A stretch of DNA of 64,000 nucleotides from Triticum aestivum (lineage: Eukaryota; Streptophyta; Magnoliopsida; Poales; Poaceae): NCBI RefSeq assembly GCF_018294505.1, contig NC_057812.1, forward strand, positions 66,142,875 through 66,206,874, written 5' to 3'. The position numbers and the translations under genes were made by a program. Position 1 is the first letter of the stretch, and each line of letters begins with the position of its first letter. The notes under the pieces are model-generated. The model was given only the letters and a program-made list of their open reading frames with translations. It was not told the DNA's origin and did no database searches. Below are positions 47,370 through 57,317 of this stretch, in pieces.

Positions 47370-48747
47370 TGAAAGTGCGTTATATCGACTAGAGGGGGGG
47401 TGAATAGGCAATTTTTATGAAAGTCTTCAAAACATGGAAGTTTCAAAGACAAACTATAGAAATAAACCTATTACCATGCAGTGGAAGGTAGACTACACTA
47501 GGCAAACCATAGTCAAGTATTCAATGGAGTGAAAGCACAATGACTAATATTAGCTAGGCAGTAAAGATCAGGTAGGAAGATATTGTGAAGCCAATCAGAA
47601 CAAGCAGTCACTCAATGAAGACAAAAGATAAAGCAATCATACAATGACTTCATAAGGACCAACTGTAAATAAAGAGATGGGAAGGATAGAACCAGTGAGC
47701 TTGGTGAAGACAAAGATTTGGTAGACCAGTTCCAACTGCTGTGACAGTTGTACGTCTGGTTAGGGTGGCTAGGTATTTAAACCTGAGGACACACAGTCCC
47801 GGACACCCAGTCCTGAACACGCAGCTCAGGACACCCAGTCCTCATCGTATTCCCCTTGAGCTAAGGACACCCAGTCCTCGCCCAATCACTCTGGTAAGTC
47901 TTCAAGGTAGACTTCCAAACCTTCACAGACTTCGTTCACCGGCGATCCACAATGACTCTTGGATGCTCAGAACGCGACGCCTAACCGGCTGGAGGATTCA
48001 CAGTCCTCAAGTGTAATAAGTCTTCAGCTCACACAAACAAGAAGACTTAAGTGATGCCTAACACTCTTTGGCTCTGGGTGGTTAGGGCTTTATCCTCGCA
48101 AGGAATTCTCTCTCAAAGGCTTCGAGGTGGGTTGCTCTCAAACGACAAAATCCATGCTTTAACTCCGAGCAGCCAACCGTTCATGGTTGTAGGGGGTGGG
48201 CTATTTATAGCCACTAGGCAACCCGACCTGATTTGTCCGAAATGACCCTGGGTCACTAAGGAACTGACACGTGTTCCAACGGTCAGATTTGAAACACACA
48301 CGACAACTTTACTTGGGCTACAAGCAAAGCTGACTTGTCCAACTCTAAACAGGATTCGCTCTCATAGTCATCACTCGAAGACATAGGATTTTGGTTAAGC
48401 ATCACTTCAGTCATTCTGACTGGTTCTCTTGGACCCCACTTAACAGTACGGTGGTTCCTATGACTCAACAAAGAAGAAAAAGAACTACGAAAGATCTAAG
48501 TCTTCCCGCTCCATAGTCTTCATGCGATGTCTTCTCTTGTCATAGTCTTCAATGTGAATGTCTTCACATACCACCTTTGACTTCAATGTCTTCATACATT
48601 TTTAGGGGTCATCTCTGGTAGGAAAACGAATCAATGAGGGACTTCTACCTGTGTTATCCTGCAATTCTCACAAACACATTAGTCCCTCAACTAGGTTTGT
48701 CGTCAATACTCCAAAACCAACTAGGGGTAGCACTAGATGCACTTACA
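47370..48747 (-). repeat. 5' LTR of the SIRE-like Copia
   Basis: 1378 bp, same length as the other copy. A TATAAATA box (minus strand, 48209-48202) gives the promoter position. Confidence 0.94.
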
Positions 48748-48752
48748 GGGAT

Positions 48753-49229
48753 CACGATACACATATCCGGCATGCAGGACTGATGGCCTTGGTGTTAGAC
48801 CCAATAATAAATGGGTACCATTTCACAAGGGTCCTCATGGACGGCGGCAGTGATCTCAATCTGATATATCAAGACATAGTCCGCAAAATGGGGATAGACC
48901 CGACACAAATAAGCCACAATAATACTACCTTCAAGGGAGTAATACCAGGACAAGAGGCCCACTGTATGGGCTCTCTATTGGTAGAGGTGGTATTCGGTTC
49001 TCCCGATAACTTCCGAAGTGAAACATTGACTTTTCACATCGCTCCATTCTGAAGTGATTTTCAAGCACTACTCGGAAGGGCGGCTTTCGCTTGTTTTAAT
49101 GCAATACCACATTATGCTTTTCTCAAGCTCAAGATGCCCGGTCCACGAGGTGTCATTACAGTTAGCGTAAATACCAACCGTTCTTCACGTACGGAAGAGG
49201 ACGCGGCGGCTCTAACAGCCGCACACTAG
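48753..49229 (+). pseudogene. Protease of the Fatima-like element
   Basis: Continues the gag frame after the Copia insertion: GLMALVLDP, then VLMDGGSDLNLIY, the aspartic protease active site in D-G-G form. TGA at 49050-49052 interrupts it, and a conserved block LLGRAAFACFNAIPHYAFLK follows to TAG at 49227-49229. No RT follows. The frame across 34899/48753 is conserved, showing the Copia landed inside an open gag-protease frame. Confidence 0.85.
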
Positions 49230-50400
49230 ACGGCCTCACCAACCAGAAAAATGGCAGGTCGTCAAGACCACGGACACGGTTAGACGAGTCCGGTGTTCCA
49301 TTATATATGTATAAGATTGGTTTTCAAACCCTCATAAAGTGATACCAGGGGCTTCCCGCGTGTAATCAGGGCCAGCCCGGCTCAACTAGGCTTCTCTGGA
49401 ATTCTGATAACTCATTCTTCTTTTCGGCACGACAACTTTCATCTAAGTTCTTTCCATTTTGCAGGTTACAATCGTGCTACACCCGTCCAGGACACAACAC
49501 AACGGAGACACAGGCGCAGACATGCAGCAGGGACCCACCAAAAGGTTTCTTTTTAGATTAAGGCCCTGCGTAAACCTTTTTTATTGTCTCTTGTTGCTCA
49601 CATCCTCCGGATACTCCACACAACCGAGAAGGATGCCGGCGTTATTGGCATGTGGCCACACCAGGATTTTGCACGTACCTGGACACATGGGGTTTCTTAT
49701 AAAGGGCATTATTTAGCTCGGTATATGTTATAAAGACCAAACACCTTAGGGAGTGTTCGGCCTCGTGAGTTTGGCCCTATATGCATCAGCTCCGAATCAT
49801 GTCTTTGGTCAAATGTTGGGTTCGCCTAGCTCCCACGTTTTGGTACCTTACGTTCCGTTATATCGACTAAGGTAGCACTGGGAGAACTACTGCGATTGTG
49901 CTCTGGTTCATCCGGATGAGCATCTCAGTAGAGAAAGCTGAAAACTGACTGTCATGATATAGCGAGAGACTGGTCAACCACTCGATGACTAATCAGAATC
50001 TTCAGGATTCCTCCGCATTAACGAAGGGCCGTTTCCCGGTCATGTACATACGTGCATCGTATTCGGACGAGCGCAGAAGTACCAGGGGCTATATAGTAGC
50101 CCCACTGTCAAACTCCTATGGCTAAGTGAAAGTGTTAAAGTAATATAGTCCGATTGCCTTGTTCGCTATGCTATCACCTCCTTAACGGACCAAGACATTG
50201 GATCAAGTGTGGATATGCATCTTTTGTGAACACCCCCGCATTATATGCGTGGGGGCGGAAGCCGACGACTGCAAACTTTCAGGTTATATACATATATACA
50301 TAAACGGCTGCACAGGAGGCATCATAGTACTTTCGGGCAAAGGTATAAATACAACCTTGATTAATTTAGAAACACATTGTTTGTACAATGGGACTACATG
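49230..50400 (+). other. Spacer of the Fatima-like element where pol would be expected
   Basis: About 1.2 kb with no RT, RNase H or integrase motif in any frame. It leads directly into the end of the antisense gene. Pol appears to have been lost before or during amplification of this copy type. Confidence 0.65.
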
Positions 50401-53341
50401 TCACTGGAAAATAATATTCTTCGAGCACTGAGCCTCTATCGAACGAGCGCCTTCAAGGACTTCTTCAAAGTAGTGCTCGGCAGCCACTCGGCCTATGGCC
50501 GAACCCTGTGCCGCAATAGTGGTGGCCTCCATCTCCGCCCAGTATGTTTTGACATGGGCAAGGGCCATCCGCGCACCTTCTATGCACGCTAATCTCTTTA
50601 CAGCATCGATGCGTGGCACAGCTTCAAGGAATTGTTGCACTAAGCTAAAGTAGCTACTCGGCCTTGGCCCTCCCGGCCACAGGTGATCCACAACGGACCT
50701 CATGGCAAGTCCGGACAACCTATGGAGCTCGGCCCAACCGGTCAATCGCTCATTCAGCAGCAGCGGACGGACTGGAGCGTGAAACTGTGACCAGAACAGC
50801 CTCTCCACTTCCAGCCAAATCCATGTACTCGTCCGCAGAACTCCATAGCCGGTCCATAGGAGCATACTTCGGATCTCCGAACTTAGTCCGCAATAAGAAG
50901 GGCTTCCCAGACACTATATCTGCAGCTTGATTCAGCTCCTCCTTCGTCGCTCTAATTTTGGAGCGGGCTTCCTTGTCCGCCACCCGGGCCTTCTCCAGGT
51001 CCGTCGCTTTCTCCCGGTCTTCTTCTTCAAGAAGCCGGTAACGGCCAGCAGCATCTTTTAACTCTATAGCCAGCTTGGCTATTTTTCCCTTGCTCTCGCA
51101 ATGCGCGGCCTATTCGGCCCTTAACTCTTCGACCGCCTTTAAAGCGTCCGCATTGCTACTCCTCGCTTGCTCCTTGACTCGGGCAAGCTCCGCCCGAAGA
51201 GTCTCCATGGTGGCAGCTCCATCTGCAGTCACAACATATTAAAGATACTGGCATCATGCTGCTCTTACTATGTGACGATCACCAGAAAGATCACTCATCC
51301 TATGCCTCGTCAAGCCGCTTGTTGACAAGCACGATGTCGGCATCTGCCGCATCCAGCTGCCGCTTTAGTTCGGCAAACCCATCAGTCCGGCTAGCCACCG
51401 GAGCTTCAACCACCTGCACATAAAGGCGGTTTCGTTATTACCTGGGACTATGATCCTCCGTTTGCCGCCGTTCTCGACGACAACCAGAGTCTCAGGGGCT
51501 ACTATCTACATGGGCATACCTAACGTATGCGGTACTGTTAAAGGCATACATTATTTCACGTACCTCGAAGCCTTTCAGCAAACTCATAAAAGCTTCATGC
51601 AAACTGCTTTCGGCGGATGAAATCCTTTCAATCACGGTACCCATTAGCGTACGATGTGCTTCCGAGACAACAACTTTCCCCAGAAGATCCTTCAGCACGT
51701 CCGACCGCACACTGTACGGACCCTTGCCGCCGCTCTCCTCAGGAGCCGGATACTAGGGATGCCGGGCAGCCAAAGGGTTATCTTTCGGCGATATTGGATC
51801 CGGAGATACCCTTCGCGACGACACTTCAAGGTCGCCCGTTTCTTGAGCTGGGGAGTCCAGGGGAGGCGTTTCTCTCTCCATCATCTCCGGAAAAAGATCC
51901 CCCGAAGATGAACTCTATCGAGAAGAGTTGCCATCCGGACTACAATTTACAAGCATCGGTTATTGTCTTCGGAAGTAAGGTAGGATATCTTCACTATTAA
52001 GTACTTTTTGATTACTTACAGCTCGGTAGAGGGCTGATCCCCGCGCGGACATGGTGCGGCAAGAATACCCTCCGAGGCAGGACCCTCTGGCGGAGATTTC
52101 TTCTCCCGTTTGGAAACCTTAGTTTCCGGATCTTCAGAGGTAGTTCTCTTCCTTCTGCGGGAGGGAGAATGTTAGATTCTTCCCCTTGGTTATCCTCCCT
52201 TGCGGAGGCGCTTATTCCTTCGATTGGAATAGGTAGCGATAGAGGCCCGCTTTCGCCCTCTTTATTCTCCCCTTCATCTTCCTTTGAGGGCACTAGACGA
52301 GGTGCTGGCTCGAGCATCTTTTCCAGCACCGGATTGTCCAAGCCTTCAGGAAGGGGGGCCGAACACCGGATCATCTTCGCCTTTGCTATCCAGTCCTGGT
52401 CAAAGAGCGATTCGTCAGAATGATGTCATGATAAACAAAAGGATAGTGTGTTCGGCCAAGGGATTACTTACTTGGGCAGCGGGGCGGTTGTAGCTCAGGC
52501 CCACGTCCTTGGTAGTGTCCGAACACTCTATTTGGGGTCCGAAGAACGATTTGTACATCTCCTCGTGCGTCATGCCGAGGAAATGCTGAATAGTACGCGG
52601 TCCTTCCGGGTTGAATTCCCACATGCGGAGGGGCCGGCGTTTGCAAGGCTGGACTTGACGAACCAGCATAACTTGCATTACCATAACCAGACTGAAATCT
52701 CCCTCGAAGAGATCTCAGATACGACTCTGTAGTATTGGCACGTCCTTGGCTGGACCCCAGCTCAGCCCCCTGCTGATCCATGACATCAGTTGTGGTGGGG
52801 GGCCCGAGCGGAAGGTGGGGGCAGCTACCCATTTGGCACTTCGGGGAGCTGTGACGTAAAACCACTCCCGTTGCCACAATCTGGACACCTCCGGAAAGGA
52901 ACCCTTTGGCCATGGAGCGTCAACAATTTTGCTTATTAAAGCACCTCCGCACGCTGCGTACTGCCCCTCGACCATCTTCGGCTTCACACCAAAGGTCTTG
53001 AGCCACAGGCCGAAGTGAGGGGTAATGCGGAGGAAGGCCTCACACACGACAATAAATGACGAGATGTGAAGAAGGGAATCCGGGGCCAGATCGTGAAAAT
53101 CCAGCCCGTAATAGAACATAAGACCCCTAACAAAGGGATCCAGAGTGAGGCCTAGTCCTCGGAGGAAGTGGGAGACGAACACAACGCTCTCGTTGGGTTC
53201 GGGAGTAGGGACGACCTGCCCTCGGGCGGGCAGCCTATGCAAAATTTCGGGGGTCAGATATCTGGCCTCCCTCAACTTCTTGATGTCCTCCTCCGTGACA
53301 GAGGAAGGCACCCACCGGCCTTGAAGGCTGGATCCGGACAT
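50401..53341 (-). pseudogene. Antisense spliced gene in the Fatima-like element ('gypsy-type transposon' domain)
   Basis: On the strand opposite to gag. Start ATG 53341-53339 (MSGSSLQGRWVPSSV). Exon 1 (53341-52472) has the plant 'putative gypsy-type transposon' domain: REARYLTPEILHRLPARG, HFLRGLGLTLDPFVRGLMFY, ITPHFGLWLKTFGVKPKM. One TGA at 52717-52715 interrupts it. Intron 1 is 52471-52396 (GTAAGT..CAG, phase 0); exon 2 52395-52020 has a frameshift near 52160, then a basic RRRKR stretch; intron 2 52019-51940 (GTAAGT..TAG, phase 2); exon 3 51939-51563; intron 3 51562-51414 (GTACGT..CAG, phase 0); exon 4 51413-~51303; exon 5 starts at 51222 after CTGCAG with a coiled coil and ends at TGA 50403-50401. 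Further nonsense codons: TAG 51917-51915, 51755-51753, 51302-51300 and 51112-51110; a frameshift near 50815. Confidence 0.8.
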
Positions 53342-53444
53342 GATTGAAGGTCCGAAGCACCTGACCTGAGCTTTGGGTGTTAGAACTCGAGGCGGGGGAA
53401 GGATTCGATTGAGCACATGAGGGAAAAAGAAAAGGCCTTGTCCC

Positions 53445-53452
53445 TTTATAAA
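53445..53452 (-). promoter_or_regulatory. TATA box of the antisense gene
   Basis: Minus strand CCCCTTTATAAAGGGACAAGG, 104-110 nt upstream of the ATG at 53341. It lies inside the retroelement, between the antisense gene and the 3' LTR, so transcription would start within the element and run towards gag. Confidence 0.6.
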
Positions 53453-53887
53453 GGGGATGAATATCAGGCGTCCTCCTCGTGGCCGTTCGCGACTTACCTA
53501 AGATCTAGGAGTCATAGCAACAGGCACTGTTGGGTTACCCACGTTTGTATTGATGAGAATCCTGTGATAAGGGGAACACAATCCCTGCTTTGACAAGACA
53601 TGTCAAGAAATCACCTCGCGTTATGTGCGGAGCTGGTTAAAGAAAAACATTTCTAATAATTACCGGGCCGTGGCGTGATGTCATGCTACCAAAACGCGTC
53701 AGCAGATTAGATTTGTGGAAATATTATTCTCTCTATGGTGGTATGTGGAACTTATTTTGCAGGGTCGGACACTATCCTTGTATTCAAACTCTTCCGTGGT
53801 GTATTCGGAGGAGGAACACGCCTTGCAATGCCGAAGACAACAGTGCGTGCCAGACTCATCATCATTGAAGCCTGGTTCAGGGGCTAC

Positions 53888-54360
53888 TGAGGGAGTCCTG
53901 GATTAGGGGGTCTCTGGACAGCCGGACTATATCCTTTGGCTGGACTGTTGGACTATGAAGATACAAGATTGAAGACTTCGTCCCGTGTCCGGATGGGACT
54001 CTAGTTGGCGTGGAAGGCAAGCTAGGCAATATGGATATGGATATCTCCTCCTTTGTAATCGACCTTGTGTAACCCTAGCCTCCTCCGGTATGTATATAAA
54101 CCAGAGAGTTTTAGTCCGTAGGACAAGATACAATCATACCATAGGCTAGCTTCTAGGGTTTAGCCTCTCCGATCTCGTGGTAGATCAACTCTTGTAATAC
54201 TCATATCATCAAGAACAATCAAGCAGTACGTAGGGTATTACCTCCATCGAGAGGGCCCGAACCTGGGTAAAACATCGTGTCCCCTACTTCCTGTTACCAA
54301 CCGCCTTAGACGCATAGTTCGGGACCCCCTACCCGAGATCCGACGGTTTTGACACCGACA
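53888..54360 (+). repeat. 3' LTR of the Fatima-like element
   Basis: 473 bp, TGAGGGAGTCC to CACCGACA, followed by TSD GTAAT. It is preceded by GGTTCAGGGGCTAC, a weak polypurine tract. The interval 53453-53887 holds no other feature. Confidence 0.93.
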
Positions 54361-54738
54361 GTAATCCATGAATATGTAGTTCATCAGACGGGAGAATGTG
54401 GCTGGAGCATTGGTCAAGCGAGAAGACATGATGGTGTACTCGTAAGAACCATAACGAGTCACGAATGTGGTCTTTGGAATATCCTATTCACGAACACGGA
54501 TCAGGTGGTAACCCAACCTCAAGTCGAGTTTAGAGAATATCGATGAACCAGCCAGTTGATCATACAGATCATTGATCCGAGGAAGGGGATATTTGTTCTG
54601 AATTGTAGCTTGGTTGATAGGATGGTAGTCTTGGACCAAACGGTTTGTTCCGTCCTTCTTCTTGACGAAGAGAGAAGGTGCTCCCCAAGCAGAGGAACTT
54701 GGACAAATGAAACCCTTGGGAAGAGATTTGTCGATTTC
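54361..54738 (-). pseudogene. Gypsy pol, RT N-terminal part (split from 30895)
   Basis: Minus-strand RT fingers/palm: [50 protein letters not shown], a frameshift near 54480, then [20 protein letters not shown] and LMNYIFMDY. It stops at the GTAAT target site of the Fatima-like element and continues at 30895 with [12 protein letters not shown]. At its upstream end (54738) it is cut by the WHAM-like LTR. Confidence 0.9.
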
Positions 54739-56247
54739 TGATACGTCCATTTTGCATCATGCTTTTATATCGATATTTATTACATTACAGGCAGTTATTA
54801 CACATTATGTCACAATACTTATGCCTATTCTCTCTTATTTTACAAGGTTTACATGAAGAGGGGGAATGCCGGCAGCTGGAATTCTGGGATGGAAAAGGAG
54901 AAAATATTAGAGACCTATTCCACACAGCTCGAAAAGTACTGAAACTTCACAGAAGTCATTTTTGGAATTAATAAAAAATATTGAGCAGAGAAAATACCAG
55001 AGGGGCCCCACACCCTGGCCACGAGGGTGGGGGGCATGCCCTACCCCCTTGGGCGCGCCCCCTGCCTCGTGGGCCCCTGGCAGGCCTCCGGTGCCCATCT
55101 TCTGTAATATGAAGTTTTTCGTCCGACAAAAAATCATAAGCAAGCTTTGGGGAAGAAACTCCGCCGCCACGAGGCGGAACCTTGGCGGAACCAATCTAGG
55201 GCTCCGACACAGCTGTTCTACCGGGGAAACTTCCCTCCGGGAGGGGGAAATCATCACCATCGTCATCACCAAAGATCCTCTCATCGGGAGGGGGTCAATC
55301 TCCATCAACATCTTCACCAGCACCATCTCATCTCAAACCCTAGTTCATCTCTGGTATCCAATCTTTGTATCCAAACCTTAGATTGGTACATGTGGGTTGC
55401 TAAACTCCTTGTAGTTGATGCTAGTTGGTTTACTTGGTGGGAGATCATATGTTCAGATCCATTATGCATATTAATACCCCTCTGATTATAAACATGAATA
55501 TGCTTCGTGAGTAGTTACGTTTGTTACCGAGGACATGGGAGAAGTCTTGCTATAAGTAGTCATGTGAATTTGGTATTTGTTCGATATTTTGATGAGATGT
55601 ATGTTGTCATCCCTCTAGTGGTGTCATGTGAACGTCGACTACATGACACTTCACCATTGTTTGGGCCTAGAGGGAGGCATTGGAAGTAATAACTAGATGA
55701 TGGGTTGCTAGAGTGATAGAAGCTTAAACCCTAGTTTATGCGTTGCTTCGTAAGGGGCTGATTTGGATCCATATGTTTCATGCTATGGTTAGGTTTACCT
55801 TAATACTTCTGTTGTAGTTGCGGATGCTTACAATGGGGGTTAATCATAAGTAGGATGCTTGTCCAAGTAAGGACATCACCCAAGCACTGGTCCACCCACA
55901 TATCAGATTATCAAAGTACCGAACGCGAATCATATGAACATGATGAAAACTAGCTTGACGATAATTCCCATGTGTCCTTGGGAGCGCTTTCCTTCATATA
56001 AGAGTTTGTCCAGGCTTGTCCTTTGCTACAAAAAGGATTGGGCCATCTTGCCGCACCTTGTTTACTTTTATTAATTGCTATTCGTTACAAATTATCTTAT
56101 CACAAAACTATCTGTTACCGATAATTTCAGTGCTTGCAGAGAATACCTTGCTGAAAACCGCTTATCATTTCCTTCTGCTCCTCATTGGGTTCGACACTCT
56201 TACTTATGAAAGAACTATGATATACCCCCTATACTTGTGGGTCATCA
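54739..56247 (+). repeat. 5' LTR of the WHAM-like element
   Basis: 1509 bp, TGATACGTCCATTTTGC to GTGGGTCATCA. The first ~450 bp match 63549-64000 closely. The TATA region reads CTGTAATATGAAG here and CTGCTATATGAAG in the 3' copy, so the 5' promoter may be weakened. Confidence 0.92.
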
Positions 56248-56258
56248 AGACTCTTTTC

Positions 56259-56276
56259 TGGCGCCGTTGCCGGGGA
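56259..56276 (+). other. Primer-binding site, tRNA-Asp
   Basis: TGGCGCCGTTGCCGGGGA, 11 nt after the LTR, matching the recalled 3' end of plant tRNA-Asp over 18 nt. Confidence 0.9.
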
Positions 56277-56353
56277 GTGAAGCATCTTTGGTAGGTGGAA
56301 TTTGGTAAGGAAAAATTTATATAGTGTGCTGAAATTTACTGTCACTTGTTACT

Positions 56354-57317
56354 ATGGAACATAATCCTTTGAGGGGCTTGTTCGGGGTATCTTCACCCCG
56401 ACTAGTAGAGCAAAGAGTTGCTCCTCAACCTACTGAACCTACTGAAAATGTTTACTTTGAAATTCCTTCGAGTATGATAGAGAAACTGCTAGCTAATCCT
56501 TTTGCAGGAGATGGAACATTTCATCCCGTTTACACTTAATCTATGTGGACGAAGTTTGTGGATTATTTAGGCTTGCAGGTATGCCCGAGGATGTTATCAA
56601 GAAGAAGGTCTTCCCTTTATTTTTGAAGGGATATGCATTGACATGGTTGAGGCTATGTGATGATTTTGGATCAAGCAACTACCAACGATTGAAATTGGAA
56701 TTTCATCAGAAGTTTTATCCTATGCATCTTGTTCATCGTGATCATAATTATATATATAATTTTTGATCTCGTGAAGGAGAAAGCATCGCTCAAGCTTGGG
56801 GGAGGCTTAAGTCAATGTTACATTCATGCCCCAATCATGAGCTCTCAAGAGAAATGATTATTCAAAAAATTTATGCTCGACTTTCTCTCAGTAATCGCTC
56901 CATGCTCGATACTTCTTGTACTGGCTCTTTTATGATGAAGACTATTGAATTCAAATGGGATTTATTGGAAAGAATTAAATGCAACTCTAAATATTGGGAT
57001 CTCGACGAAGGTAAGGAGTCAGGTATAACACCTAAGTTTTATTGTGTTAAATCTTTTATGGATACCGATGCTTTCCATAAATTTAGCACTAAATATGGAC
57101 TTGACTCTGAGATAGTAGCTTCTTTCTGTGAATCCTTTGCTACTCATGTTGATCTCCCTAAGGAGAAGTGGTTTAAATATAATCCTCCCATTGAAGTTAA
57201 AGTAGTTGCACCTTTAAAGTTGAAGAAAAGACTATCACTTATAATGATCCTATTGTTCCTACTGCTTATGTTGAGAAACCACCTTTCCCTGTTAGAATAA
57301 AGGATCATGCTAAAGCT
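56354..57317 (+). pseudogene. Gag of the WHAM-like element
   Basis: Starts MEHNPLRGLFGVSSPRLVEQ at 56354. A frameshift near 56535 is followed by the gag domain (FRLAGMPEDVIKKKVFPLFL, ALTWLRLCDD, EFHQKFYP), a TGA at 56764-56766, and IAQAWGRLKSML. A further frameshift near 57220 returns to the protease frame. The codons for QAWGR contain the 13-mer AAGCTTGGGGGAG (56792-56804) also present as the 3' polypurine tract. Confidence 0.88.

Larger units (their letters stand above)
34900..48747 (-). mobile_element. SIRE/Maximus-like Copia retrotransposon, minus strand, complete
   Basis: 13,848 bp with two 1378-bp LTRs and the exact TSD GGGAT (34895-34899, 48748-48752), inserted in the gag/protease frame of the Fatima-like element. 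In minus order: 5' LTR (48747-47370), tRNA-Met primer site, coiled-coil gag, protease, integrase, RT-RNase H, then a 6-kb region with a large accessory ORF, polypurine tract, 3' LTR (36277-34900). LTRs differ at about 33 positions by eye (~2.4%), less than those of the host element, as nesting requires. Confidence 0.94.
30896..54360 (+). mobile_element. Fatima-like (Tat-lineage) Gypsy element with nested insertions
   Basis: Two 473-bp LTRs ((T)(A/G)AGGGAGTCCT...TGACACCGACA) and the exact TSD GTAAT (30891-30895, 54361-54365). Without the nested MITE and Copia it is about 8.7 kb. It holds gag and protease on the + strand, no RT or integrase, and a spliced antisense gene near the 3' LTR. LTRs differ at about 20 of 473 positions by eye (~4%). 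It interrupts the RT gene of the minus-strand Gypsy. Confidence 0.92.

Noticed and set aside
52464..52913. 149-codon minus ORF overlapping exon 1 of the antisense gene, first read as a frameshift
   Set aside because: The exon 1 frame matches the domain on both sides and only carries one TGA (52717-52715); the other frame is a shadow.
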